Source: Theocolax elegans
Lineage: Eukaryota > Arthropoda > Insecta > Hymenoptera > Cerocephalidae
Length of the DNA: 64,000 nt
Reading direction: 5' to 3'
NCBI GenBank assembly: GCA_026168455.1
Contig: CM047427.1
Location: 43,248,846 to 43,312,845, forward strand
Notes under the pieces: model-generated
The model's input: only the letters and a program-made list of their open reading frames with translations
Database searches by the model: none
Told to the model about the DNA's origin: nothing
Translations under genes and position numbers: made by a program
Shown: piece by piece, positions 44,052 through 55,740 of the stretch
How the letters are laid out: the number at the start of each line of letters is the position of its first letter
How positions within the stretch are numbered: position 1 is the stretch's first letter

Positions 44052-46196
44052 TGAATCATTTTCGGTGCATAAAATGGATGTATATTAAATAATTGGAATG
44101 CAATAAAAGTACCGGTTTCGCGTAATTATACATATATAATATACACGTTACCGCACGGTCGATAACATCAAAATTTTGTATGTGCCGTGTTACTTTTCGC
44201 CGTGTGGGACATTTCGCCGTATGGAATTTTGCCGTATGTGATATTTGCCGTAAGGAACTTCTCGCCGTAAAGTAGGAAAAAATATTTATGAAAAACGAAT
44301 GATAACTAATCAATTAATCACAAGTACTTAGGCGATTAACTTTGAGTGTAAACAAAATCATATATTGAAATTGAAAATTGTTTGTTATTATAGTCTAGTT
44401 ATAATTACAAATAATTTACCGATACTGTATGTGTGTAACAACAAAAGTGTAATGGGGGGCTGCACCCCCCAAACCCCCTGCTCAACCAATAACCCTATAA
44501 CCCTATAACCCAATCGCGTACGGCAAAGTGTCTCATACGGCGAAATGTTATACGGCGAGATGTCTCATACGGCGAAATGTTATACGGCAAAAGGTCTCAT
44601 ACGGCGAAATGTTTACGGCGAAGGGTCCGACGGCGAAGTGTCATACGGCAAAATGTCCGGTTACGGTTTTGTTTATTTCAAAATACTTTGAATATATTAA
44701 ATATTTAATAGTTTTGTTATGCTCATTTGAGAAAGCATATAAATAATATTATTATGTTTTTATGTCCAATGTCTTATCAAAGAGTCATTCCGGCTCACTA
44801 AAGATTCATTATTAAAGACATAAAAAAACTGCTGCTGCTTAATTGTCACGTAGCTTCGTTAAATTAATATGTCGATCCTATATGTAATATATTATACAAA
44901 TATAGTATTATTTACTTATTTACAACAAAATGTTATAACATTTTTAAAATATTTCTTTTTTCTGATTGAAACTTATATAGATAGTTATAGCTAGCTTAAA
45001 AAATTAATGTATTTGTGTAATAAGACAAAGTACATATCTATATGACACTTCTAATAAAAAAATTATTGATATATAAAAAAAAGCTATTTCCTCAATTTTC
45101 TAATAATACTATTGATAGTGTTATGTTTCAAATATTTCAAGAATTTATCTTTATTATAAGAAAATTATGTGAAATTAAATTGTATTTCTAAGCAGATGAT
45201 GTCTTTAAAATTTACAGACACTTCTTCATTTTCAGGAGAAGTTGCTTTTCGAATAATTTCTTTAAGTAATGACCGAACCATGGAAGTCATTGAATCATTT
45301 TCGGTGCATAAAATGGATGTATATTAAATAATTGGAATGCAATAAAAGTACCGGTTTCGCGTAATTATACATATATAATATACACGTTACCGCACGGTCG
45401 ATAACATCAAAATTTTGTATGTTTTGTTTGGTTCCATGACACTTTGCCGTATGACAGTTCGCCGTTGGACACTTCGCCGTCGGACAAATCGCCGTGTTAC
45501 TTTTCGCCGTGTGGGACATTTCGCCGTATGGAATTTTGCCGTATGTGATATTTGCCGTAAGGAACTTCTCGCCGTAAAGTAGGAAAAAATATTTATGAAA
45601 AACGAATGATAACTAATCAATTAATCACAAGTACTTAGGCGATTACTTTGAGTGTAAACAAAATCATATATTGAAATTGAAAATATTTCAAATACTTTGA
45701 ATATATTAAATATTTAATAGTTTTGTTATGCTCATTGAGAAAGCATATAAATAATATTATTATGTTTTTATGTCCAATGTCTTATCAAAGAGTCATTCCG
45801 GCTCACTAAAGATTCATTATTAAAGACATAAAAAAACTGCTGCTGCTTAATTGTCACGTAGCTTCGTTAAATTAATATGTCGATCCTATATGTAATATAT
45901 TATACAAATATAGTATTATTTACTTATTTACAACAAAATGTTATAACATTTTTAAAATATTTCTTTTTTCTGATTGAAACTTATATAGATAGTTATAGCT
46001 AGCTTAAAAAATTAATGTATTTGTGTAATAAGACAAAGTACATATCTATATGACACTTCTAATAAAAAAAATTATTGATATATAAAAAAAAGCTATTTCC
46101 TCAATTTTCTAATAATACTATTGATAGTGTTATGTTTCAAATATTTCAAGAATTTATCTTTATTATAAGAAAATTATGTGAAATTAAATTGTATTT
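43945..46196. repeat. 1.24-kb tandem duplication with differential deletions
   Basis: Unit a is about 43945-45182 and unit b about 45183-46196, joined at 'gtatttctaagcagatgatg'. The units are almost identical except that b lacks about 290 bp (44384-44675 of a), and a lacks about 70 bp of ACGGC-type repeats that b retains (45424-45493). Each unit carries the 5' end of the hAT fragment, repeats of the 'gccgta' type and an AT-rich tail. The unequal loss of repeat material indicates slippage or recombination after duplication. Confidence 0.88.
44170..44665. repeat. Foldback minisatellite of ACGGCGAAATGT units
   Basis: At 44188-44270 units of about 15-17 bp read 'tcgccgtatggaattttgcc' and similar; at 44515-44665 the same unit reads in the opposite direction ('catacggcgaaatgttatac'). 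The two clusters face each other across about 245 bp that contain a G/C hairpin 'ggggggctgcacccccc' (44454-44470). The second tandem copy of this region keeps only the left cluster, extended (45437-45577). Arms made of short tandem units are the hallmark of foldback (FB)-type elements. Confidence 0.7.
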
Positions 46197-46639
46197 TTCA
46201 TCAAATGGCCTATAAAATTTTAGATGGCATTAATTAAAAATACATAAAATTATCTTATTTACTTTTTTTCAAAGTATTTAATAACATTTTGTCCAAAAAT
46301 AATATAAAGTTATTATATGGAACACATAATTATCAAAGAATTGACAGCGGTTTTTTTCGTAATAAGAAAATTATGTTCTATTAGATTGAATATATCTCAA
46401 ATGACAAAAACATTTCTTACGGTACCAATTAAAAATACAAAAAGTTATCTTTTTTCTTTGAATTTTCTGAAAACATTTTCTTCCAAAAATATGATTAATT
46501 TTGCATTTGACTACTTCGTACTAAAATTTTAATTAAAACTAGCCAAAAACGCACATTTCGCTCGCAATCAACAAATGTCCCGGGACACCATACAAATGAC
46601 CAAAATACCCATCAAAACCCTTAATTAGTACAGATACTA
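46197..46639. other. AT-rich, diverged ~180-bp repeat pair
   Basis: Two diverged copies of a segment that begins 'aataagaaaattatg' (about 46160 and 46358), then a transition into satellite at about 46620. No gene recognised. Confidence 0.4.
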
Positions 46640-48480
46640 GAAAACTTTATCTATTCCCGAGAATACAAAAATTCTCGGAATAATATGAAAATTCCCGAAA
46701 TACCCAAGAAATACCATAATTAATTCAATCACCCAGATACAACTAATCCTCCCGAAATTCTCAAGAAATCTTGTAATTAGTACAGATATTCTGTGATACT
46801 AACAAATTCCCAAAAAATTCCGCAACTAGAGCTGATATTCTGGGATATCCTAAATACCAGAATTCCCAAGAAATTATGTAGTTGGTGGAGATATCCGGAA
46901 TACCTTAATAATTCCCGAAATAACCAATAAATCCCGTAGTTAGTGCAGATATCCCGGAATACCGTAATGAGTCCCGAAGTATCAAACAAATCCCGTAATT
47001 AGTACAGTTATCCCGTAATACCTTAAAAATTATCAAAAAATCCCGCAACTTGTGCTGATATTCCGGGATTCCTTAAAAATTTTAAAAATTGCCAAGAAAT
47101 CATGTAATTGGTGGAGATATCCGGAACGCCTTAAAAATTCCCGATATAACCAATGAATCTCGTACTTAGTGCAGATATCCAGTAATACTGTAATGTATCC
47201 CGTAATAGCTTATCCCATTAACACCTGAATGTACATGATGTTTGTGCTTCACTTTGATTCTTTATCACTTCCACAATTCTTTATCGATTTTGAAGAATTT
47301 TGGAGGGTGAGTACTTTTGAGTATGCTGTTTTTGAAAATCTTGACAGTTTTTTTGGAAATTGCAAAATAAAAACAATATGGCCGACTTTAACAAATAAAA
47401 ACGAAATTTTTCGCATTATTCTTTCGGATTTCGCTCTGTCAAATGTAGAGAGAGTTCTTGACCACTCCATTGTAGGTTTAAAGGTAGCAAAATACTTAAA
47501 CAGTTCAAACTCATTTGGGTTTTTTCAAAAATCTTTCGTAGAAAAAAATATATGTCCGGCTGAACGCCGAAAATTTTTTTTAAATGTCAAAACATTCGGT
47601 ATAAATAGAATCTTGTTGAATACATTTATTTCGCAAGTTAAAAATTCTTTTTCAATAGTACGATTATGAAAAACATTATTTTTCCTTCAAAGAAGATTCA
47701 AAATATCAGAATAAATAATCGACATAACCTAAAAAACTACAAATTTTGAGATTTGTACGTACTTTTTTGCAATTTTTATGACATTTTGATGAATTTAACG
47801 GTTGCAAAGTTTATTGCGTTTGAAAATATTACTCAGATAAGACAAATCTAGTATGACAGACGAAATTTTGAATTTTTAAGATATTTTGGTTTGACATTAC
47901 GGTTATCGAATCCATGATGTCCTATCAAAAAATCAAACCATTTTACATAATTTAAGAATATCTTAAAAATATTTCGTTAAACGTTTCTTAGCCTGTAAAA
48001 ATCATACTGTTGCCCAACTCTACCACGTGGAGGTGAACGTTTCTAAGAGTCCTCTTTGTTTGTATTTTCTCTTTTTTAAATTAAAAAAAATTTTTTTTCT
48101 TTTTCTATTGTATGGTTTTATTCTCTTTTTTTCATTTTATTTTGTTTATTCTCTATTTTTAATTTTACTTTGTTTTTTTCTGTTTTTCATTTTTTTTTTA
48201 ATTTTTCATATTTGTCTGATCTGATTAATATTTTCAAACCCAATAAAGAATTGCTGAAATGATAAAGAATGAAAGTGAAGCACAGTGCGCCGTACACATC
48301 ATGTACATTCAGGCGTTAATGGGATAAAAATTTCCAAAAAGTCCCGCGACTGGTGCTGATATTCCGGGATACCCTAAAAATTCTATCAAATGCCCAAAAA
48401 TCATGTAATTTGTGAAGATATCCGAAATACCTTAAAAATTCCCCAATAAGCAATAAATCCCGTGATTAGTGGGCTTTTAA
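46640..48480. repeat. Second satellite island, split by a TIR element
   Basis: 46640-47212 and 48327-48480 carry the same satellite as 1-12170 ('aatcccgtagttagtgcag', 'gatatcccggaatacc') with 'ccttaaaaatt' instead of 'cctcataaatt'. The two parts become one continuous monomer when the 1112-bp TA-flanked insert is removed. Confidence 0.88.
47213..48324. mobile_element. 1112-bp TIR transposon with TA target duplication
   Basis: Inverted ends begin TCCCATTAACACCTGAATGT and TCCCATTAACGCCTGAATGT and remain similar for about 80 bp ('gtgcttcactttnattcttt'). TA flanks both sides (47211-47212 and 48325-48326), and removing the element restores a satellite monomer. A 146-codon plus-strand frame (47229-47669, from a non-ATG codon within the TIR) is Phe/Asn-rich and unlike any transposase I know, so the element is probably non-autonomous and of Tc1/mariner type. 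Confidence 0.85.
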
Positions 48481-48484
48481 ATAA

Positions 48485-48965
48485 CTACTTAACAGAGGGA
48501 CCATTTTTGCCGATCCAAAGCCGCCGGAAGTAACGTGTCAGGCATAGTTTGACATCGTTTGTGTTGTGGGCTGGTACGCAATCTTGTAACCACCACATTG
48601 GATTTATATTTACAGGGTTCCCTTCCAGGAGATGGGGCAGCTCGTTTTCCAGGAAATGTAAATAATATTTTCCACTTATATTTCCCTTGAAAAAATACGG
48701 GCCCACAAGCCGATCCTCAACTATGCCTGCCCACACGTTAATTTTCTAGCGACGCTAGTTTTCGACTTCCCGAACCCACCTCGGGTTTTCCGGTGCCCAG
48801 TTTTGTCTGTTGAGCATGCCACACTGTGTAAAGGAAACAGATCCACCGCGTTGGTTCAGGATCTCTACGGTGCCCTTCGTAACATGGTTGCTGCAAATTC
48901 CATCCTTTTAGGCCTATCGGGATCCCTCCAGGCCTGAACCATTTGGAGCTTGTATGGATGTAGCG
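48485..48965 (-). pseudogene. Tc1/mariner-like transposase remnant
   Basis: Read from 48965 downward: HPYKLQMVQAWRDPDRPKRM and EFA; after frameshifts NRQNWAPENPRWVREVEN; then an 83-codon stretch from 48736: WAGIVEDRLVGPYFFKGNIS, YYLHFLENELPHLLEGNPVN, MWWLQDCVPAHNTNDVKLCL and RLWIGKNGPSV. 'QDxxPAH' corresponds to the second catalytic Asp of IS630/Tc1/mariner transposases (commonly QHDGAPAH). The sequence around the first catalytic Asp is lost, and a stop and at least two frameshifts are present. It lies next to a TA-flanked TIR element, but there is no evidence they belong together. Confidence 0.8.
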
Positions 48966-50360
48966 TTTCTTTGGTAATTTTCTGTATATATTGCTAATAC
49001 ATTGCCAATATATTACCAATATATTGACAATGAATTCCAATTATATTTTCACTATATGATCAATGTATTACCAATATATTATAAATATATTATTATTATA
49101 TGATTAATGTATTGCGAATGTATTGACTAGGCACTACAAATATATTGATAAGCTATCAGAATATTACAATTTTATAAGCAATATACGATTCTTGTATGGC
49201 AGAAATCTAACAGAAGTACTGTGTGGTGAAAGTACGACCAAAGATTGTGAGATATATTGCTAAAATATAGTGAAAGTTTGGTGGATGTTTGGTATACATA
49301 TTGCTATGCGTGTTCTTACCGCTAACAAGTCTTAGAAATACTGCTACGAAACTACTATCGTATTTTGTTGGATCTCAGTATTACATCTAATAAACATGAG
49401 CAGAAAGAATTCTATTTCATTCAGGATATTTTATAATAGTATTTTCTAACTTTCTATCCATATTTTATATGAAACAATAAAAATATAAGAAGATAATTTT
49501 ATACACAAAAGTTTGATTCTGTATTAAGTTTTTAGCATAGTTAAGACGTATGGGCTCCTAAAAAATATCCTTTAAAAATTTCTACATAACCTATACATTT
49601 TCCAAAGAACTGACACATTGGTCTTATTGAAATGTTAAAGGAGGTATTCAATAAGTATAAGTATAGAGAACAATAACTTACCAACATAATAAACATGGTT
49701 TTTATAAATTATGTAAGTAAATGTATAAATATAATACATTCATTTTACCTAACCTTGAAATAAAAAAATCCTGTACCCATTACAGTTCATATAATTATTA
49801 AATATTATACAGTTGCCAAAGAATCAAACACATATATTGCCTTTATAGAAAATAAATATGGTTATTTAGTAACTTTAATACAGATGGAGAATTATAGAGT
49901 TACCACTATAAAAGCTACAAAAGTTACAAAATTACTAACTGATTTTCCCACTGCCCAATGAATCAAACACATATGTTGGGTTTATATAGAAAATAATAAA
50001 AAATTGCTTTAAAGTAGCTATAATCATTGTATCATACGCTAAATTTATTTATAAAATATGGTAGATTTTGTGAATTAAATGTAATATAAACAACCTATTT
50101 TGCAGTGGTCGGTAACAGTCGAGTAGATTAGTAGGAATCAGTATATAATATGCTATATTACGTCAAATGGTCGGATCAAAATTTAAGTACTGATATAATA
50201 ATTTATTCTCAAAAAGTGATTTTTTTCAAATGGAATTTACTATGAAAATTTTTTTTGAAATGCTATAAGGATAGAGTCAGGTCAAAAAATATATTTTGTT
50301 TTTCATTTTTATGGTGTAAAACTTTTGTAGAACATTTGTATTAACTAGTATATTTATGAC
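48966..50360. other. AT-rich spacer with irregular 'ccaatatatt' motifs
   Basis: From 48980 to about 49150 the phrase 'ccaatatattga' and variants recur irregularly; similar phrases recur near 51410 and 51900. The rest is AT-rich without genes. Confidence 0.5.
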
Positions 50361-50460
50361 ACTGTTGTAGGAGATGGTTTTCTACCTATATCGAGGTTGT
50401 TCGTACGAGCGAAGCGAGTGAAAACATCGAGATAGGTAAAAAAACATCTTCCACAATAGT
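50361..50460. repeat. 100-bp hairpin repeat
   Basis: ACTGTTGTAGGAGATG with 'ttctacctatatcgag' pairs with 'tcgagataggtaaa' and 'catcttccacaatagt', and the apex contains 'gagcgaagcgagtg'. A second, partial copy (left arm and part of the apex) starts at 50733. Its recurrence as a unit makes it a mobile or repeated hairpin rather than chance. No coding sequence. Confidence 0.65.
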
Positions 50461-51610
50461 TTCATACGATATTTTATAAAATTAGAACCTTAATATCTAA
50501 AATGAAAGTGGGATTTTCAGGTTAAAATGTTGTAAAATATAAACTATTTTGGAAAATTTCAACAAGATACAATCGTTCCTATGAAATTAAATGTTTGCGA
50601 GTCGGAGCATGACGCATATGTACGTCATGCCGGTACTCTAAGGGTTAATTTTATTTTCAAATTGTTATAGTTGCAGGTTTTCTATATTACCTCCAATTTG
50701 GTAATAATACAAATATTATAGTATATTAAGACACTGTTGTGGGAGATGGTTTTCTACCTTTCTCGAGATTGCACGAGTGAAGCGATTCTTCACCATACTG
50801 AGAGTAAATTGCGTTTAATCACCGTTGCGTAAGACGAACGCAACAATCACTAGATAAGCAAGAAGACTAAAGAGAATAGGGATCTCAGTTAACCAAATTG
50901 GGTGAGTGATGGCACAGGCAGAGCAGCCATCTAAGTATATGGAGACCTCCAGAACAGTTAAGAATAATTATTAATCGCAACTTGTGTGTTATAATATTCA
51001 TTTTACATAATAAGTTTCGTGTCTTCCATAACTTCGTAACATTTACCAACTTGTCAATACTACCCACGAATCGATGATCTTTTATTACCTCAAGTGGATG
51101 AAAACGCGAATGAACGTCTTTCTTTGGTAATCCGAATAATTATTAAGATGCGTGATATAAATCCACGATTTCTCATAATACCAATTTTTAGTAAAGATAT
51201 GATCCAATTAATTTTAATGATATCGATTTGTTCAGCATATACTACTATATTATAAAAAATCAGTTTAAAAATATTTGGTAAACGTAAACATATTATAGAT
51301 ATACTATAGCTAGATGATTCCCAGACTATTATAAAACTTTATTGAGGGTTCAGTTAGATTTTATTTTACGCGGACTCGGAATTAACTTACTAGCAATATT
51401 ATTTTTGATATATTACCAATATATTGCGAATTTATGGTAGTTATTCATTGGCATTTTGTATATTGAACACTCAATTCAATTCAACAGCCAGACTATTGCA
51501 ATTATTATCCTAAACATTTGGAACGAGTTTTCAAAAATATTTATTAAGTCTGAAACACAGTGAATTGTAATTTTAACGAAAAAACATTTTTCGAGCACGT
51601 TTGCTCTTGC
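50461..51610. other. AT-rich spacer with a half TTAA-MITE
   Basis: At 50606-50646 'gcatgacgcatatgtacgtc' and 'gccggtactctaagggttaa' read in reverse as a TTAA-CCCTTAGAGTACC end like the MITEs at 31583 and 53658, but the partner end is missing. A 50-codon open stretch at about 51090-51250 (plus) has no family. Confidence 0.4.
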
Positions 51611-51830
51611 AGTGCGGACGTCGGAGAGCGTCCGCGGCGGGCTTACTCCGCGAGTACAAAATTTGATGAGCGCGAACATCGGAGAGCGTCCGCGGCGGGC
51701 TTTCTCCGCGAGTACAAAATTTGATGAGCGCGAACGTCGGAGAGCGCCCGTGGCGGGCTTACACCGCGACTACAAAATTTGATGTGCGCGAACATCGGAG
51801 ACCGCTCGGGGTGGCATTATGTTTTTTAAG
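51611..51830. repeat. 58-bp GC-rich minisatellite, ~3.5 copies
   Basis: 'tcggagagcgtccgcggcgg' starts at 51621 and recurs at 51679, 51737 and (diverged) 51795, an exact 58-bp period. Each unit also has 'gcgagtacaaaatttgatg'. It is much more GC-rich than its surroundings. Short open frames over it reflect the repeat. Confidence 0.9.
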
Positions 51831-52428
51831 CGGAGAATTGAGGCTTAAGCTAAATTTCATTTTACACGAACTAGAAATTATTTCACTATCAATATTATTG
51901 CCAATATACTTGCAAAATTAACTAATATATTTCCAATATGTAGCGATAAATCTTTATGGTAAACGTATTTATTGGCTATATTGCACGCAAAACTTTATTC
52001 GATTCAAAATTTTATTGTATTAAAATTCATCATAAAGGTTTCAATAAATTAATGTAAATACGATGAGATTAAAAACTGTAATAACCTCATATTTATAACG
52101 CATGTATATCATAGATTTAGTTAAACTAAATAAGTCTAACTTTTATATATCTATAAGAATGATATAAATAGTTAATTGTTGTTAATTATTATTTTAATTA
52201 ATAACAACTTTCTCAATTTTACTCGTATCGTAAAACGTACTTAAAAGTCAAAATAAAATAAAGAAAATAATAAAATCATAATTCTTGCAATTTCCAATTA
52301 TTCAAGTTCAAATGCAATGTCACGATCAGATGGCTAAGGAAAACTCATACAACTTTTGTCGGAAACATTTTTTTCGAAAATGCATATTTGCCGAGTTATG
52401 CCGTCCCTGAACTTTTATATATATATAT
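51831..52428. other. AT-rich spacer
   Basis: No gene or element recognised. Confidence 0.5.
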
Positions 52429-53520
52429 TGTAACAGGGTTGTTCTCATACGTCAAGAGGGTTATACTCATCCCGTGCATATATTCAATGCACAGGAAATC
52501 ACCACAATACCGAGATCAGCTGTCTCACCATACAGCTGGCAAATCGGTAAAATCACCTTTCGGGATGACCGGAGCTAGCCTCAAGCTCCGAGTGACGATG
52601 TTGGCCCTGTGTACAATGTATGCACTTACCTAGTACACACTTATTCTTCCTCGATACTCGTGCTCGGTTCCTCAGATATGTGTCGTGCGAAGCAATGCAC
52701 AACACCCGCGGGGCATGGCGGTATTCGCCTTGGGGGATAGGGAGTAATCACCGGTTAATTAATTATTACTCGAAGTTAGAGATAATTGATTAATTTATTA
52801 AAAAGAAAGTAAAGTTGAAAGTATTACAGTAGGACAAGCCAAGGTTATGTTAAACCTTGGCTCAAAACAAACAAAGCTATTCGCGAAATCTATAGAAGTG
52901 TACAATACACGGTTACGTGTGTGTGTGCGCCCGCCGCAATATACGTGTCGAGACTCGCGGTCTCGATCTACTCGGGAAAGAGGTTAAGTTCGCCAGGTAC
53001 GGGTTACCTGGCTTCGCAGTAAATATCGCCGAGTGACGATCGCGCTGGAGTGTGAAGCACTCCGGTTTGCCGTAAGCGTGATTTACAGGGCGAGAGAGAG
53101 CGTCACGACGAGAGCGGCTAACCTCTCGTATGGTCTGCGCGTCGGGATACCGCGCGTATCCCGTCGCCGATTTCGCTCGCGTTTCGGCGGTGGTGAACGC
53201 GGTATTGCCTGGCCCTGACTTACTTTATATCCGAAGATGATTCTGGGGGACGGCGCGTGTCTCACGTCCTTTGGTCTCGTACTCTCTCTCTTCCCCTCTC
53301 GTACCCGTGTTCTGCTTCGTGTCTCACTCGCGCGGGAACCCGTCTCTCCTATGGTCTCCGCGCGCGATTCTCCTTGCCTCTCTCGTAGGCGAGACGATAC
53401 TGCCGGTGTATCGTGCACACCGACTCTCCGACGCGCTCGCGCATGCGTCTTACGCGTCTTCAACGGTAGACTCACACGATCGGTACGATTTTCGTCTCGC
53501 GTGAACCGTTTACCGTTACA
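52429..53520. mobile_element. Solo LTR, 1092 bp
   Basis: Starts TGTAACAGGG (52429) and ends ACCGTTACA (53520), with TGTAAC/GTTACA inverted termini, and is flanked by ATAT on both sides (a 4-bp target duplication, although within a short TA run). The body is GC-rich from about 52900. No gag or pol sequence adjoins it, so it is the product of recombination between two LTRs of a Ty3/Gypsy-type element. Long open frames on both strands inside (for example 53083-53643 minus) follow from composition. Confidence 0.75.
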
Positions 53521-53569
53521 ATATATATAAAAATGTCCATATGCCTTACGAAGAGAAGCATGTTTACGT

Positions 53570-53810
53570 TTAACCTTTAGAGGACGGGAATTTTCTGGTT
53601 CAAAAAAGCTTCTTTTTTCAATAAAATTAATGTCTAAAAACATCGGATCACTTTTAACCTTTAAAGGACGGGGATTTGGGTTTACTGTTTTCTCTCACTT
53701 TTCTATAGAAATCGAGTTTTTGTAATGTCTCACATCTGAAAACTAACACATGTAAAGGGTCGATCATGGGCATGGCCCGTATAGGGTCCATGCCGTCCTC
53801 TGAAGGTTAA
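53570..53810. mobile_element. 149-bp TTAA MITE plus a half copy
   Basis: TTAA at 53654-53657 and 53807-53810 encloses 53658-53806 with inverted ends CCTTTAAAGGACGG and CCTTCAGAGGACGG. Just before it, at 53570-53588, another TTAA-CCTTTAGAGGACGG end occurs without a partner. The ends resemble the 140-bp MITE at 31583, suggesting one piggyBac-mobilised family. Confidence 0.8.
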
Positions 53811-54639
53811 TAAAGTATTCAGATGTGCTAGTCTCTGTAAGGCACTACGCTATGAATAGAAGTATTACGTCAATTTCCTATTCGTAATTTCTTCCCCGGT
53901 TCCGAAAGACATTTCCGGATCTAAAAATAGTATTCTAAATGTTGCAAGACTACCACTACAAAATTTAAGAAAATATGATGTCTCCAAAGTAGCACCTTCT
54001 TCAACTGACAATAGGAATACATGTCCTCCGGAAAACGGATTTTATCCTAACATTGATATATCTTTTTATTTAGAAATACGATACAGTTTAAGAAAAAGAA
54101 ACTTAAATTACTCAATTTGGAGTAAAGTTATAAAGAAAATAAGAAATTGAAGAAATTTTAACCAAAATTATTATGAAAAATTTATTATTTCTTTTAGCCT
54201 AAAATTTGTTATGCAATTTCCAAATTGAGAAATTTAAGCTTCCTTTTTTTCAAATTGTATCTACTTGAACCATCTTTCTTTTGGTTTTTAGTTTGAGTAT
54301 CTATATCTATTTGTACCGGAGTTATAAGCGATTAAATTGGAAGTAATTTTTATTGAAATTATTATTACATGTCGAATAACTTTCATGAAAGTGGCCTTCG
54401 GCAAGCAATAACTTGACTTTCTTCATAATTGTTTACATGTACTCCCCTTGCGCGATAGCACCTTGTACGTCTAAGCGGTCGATATATTAAAATCAAACCA
54501 GTCGTTTCGAGAAAAAACGATATTGATAACTTTAGATTATCGGTTAGATCTGCTGATTGATAGTACAGGACTATCTTTGGTAGTCTTATATTAACTAGTG
54601 TTCTTTTTTCTCAGTGCAGATAAGCGTCTTTGCGTCTAT
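53811..54639. other. AT-rich region with a diverged dispersed repeat
   Basis: 54230-54440 resembles the dispersed repeat at 24.3 and 42.4 kb ('gagttataagcg', 'gtggccttcgg'). Around 54020 'cctccggaaaacgga' matches the same repeat in reverse. No gene recognised. Confidence 0.4.
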
Positions 54640-55740
54640 CACGGTCGCACTGTATCGGTCAGTATATCGATTCTTAGTAAGCTGTTATATAATATATTGC
54701 ATAGGTGAAGACCAAGAATACAACCCTTACTAACCTCCGCGGTAATTCGTCTAATTCGTCTGTCCATCTTTGAGTTGTCATCCAAAACCCGGAGAAGATA
54801 GACGGATACTGGAAAGGCTGTTTCCAGTATGTAAAAATATCTGCCCACCTCGTCGAGTGGAAAGCGTTCCTGATGTCCAATGTTGTTAGTAAATTGAATA
54901 GTGGTCTAATCGCGTGACATTTACATGCTATTCGTCAAAGATGTTCTTGACCTCAGCAATTGCTTCTGTGGTCGAGCGACCTTTTCGAAATCCGTACTGT
55001 CAGGCAGATAAATCTTTTGCGACTTTTATCCCTTGTATCAGTCTTGGCTTTAGTTGTAACTTAATTTATCGGACGTATTAAGCTATCTCAGGGGCCTGTA
55101 CGAATATGAACTTATGGTTACATCTAACCTTTATCTAACTAATAAGGATCAACTCATCTTCCAGTTTTTATCGAAAATACCCTCTAGCAATTACCCGTTA
55201 AATGTGTTGAAGAGCACCGATCCGACAGTCGTCGCAGACAACAAACCGCATGATTTCCGCAGGTACACCATCGGGACGCAGTTTTTTACTCGGCTTCAAC
55301 AAGCTGGTAGCTCTTTTGAGCTCCTCTATCGTTAATAGAGGATATTTTGGATCTCTGTGTTTGTAAATATCACCAGGTCTGCGTGCTTACGATAAAAAGA
55401 GGCCATCGATAATCCTTTCCGTCGTATCTATACTCCTAACTACCCCGTTGACGGGTTACAATCTTGTATTCCGCGCCCCAAATCTCGGAGCTCTCCTCAT
55501 TCTTTAGTTTCCGCAAGCATTGTATTCTATGTCATAATGTCATTTATAGGTTACAGCAAACATCTCCGAGAGAGTTTATATTCTTCGAAAAGAACAATTG
55601 CGGTTTCTCCGTTTCTGGACCGTTGGGATTTATGTCTGAATCTAGGCATGTCCATTGCATCTCTATGACTTTTTTTTGTCCACCAGTAAGTCTCCCGTTT
55701 GTTCCGTACGTAATGTGACCGTGCCATATAAGGCTTGCAC
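54640..55740 (-). pseudogene. R1-type LINE ORF2 remnant
   Basis: Read from 55740 downward: YWWTKKSHRDAMDMPRF and FEEYKLSRR; RPDGVPAEIMRFVV; DLSAxQYGFRKGRSTTEAIA; LDIRNAFHSTRWADI; ILETAFPVSVYLLRVLDDN; IRRITAEVSKGCILGLHLCN and ILYNSLLRIDI. These correspond, in order, to the region before the RT and RT motifs 1-5 of R1-clade LINEs (DVRNAF, QGSxLGPxLWN). The YADD catalytic motif should follow near 54640 but is lost. Many frameshifts and stops. R1 elements normally insert into 28S rRNA genes, but relatives insert elsewhere, and no rDNA is nearby. The plus-strand frames here are antisense shadows. Confidence 0.85.

Noticed and set aside
44497..44516. Telomere-like 'aaccctataaccctataac'
   Set aside because: Only a few units and not the TTAGG repeat of insect telomeres; probably chance or part of the foldback element centre.
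53083..53643. 186-codon minus-strand Arg-rich frame
   Set aside because: Lies in the GC-rich body of a solo LTR; open frames occur on both strands there and no family is recognisable.
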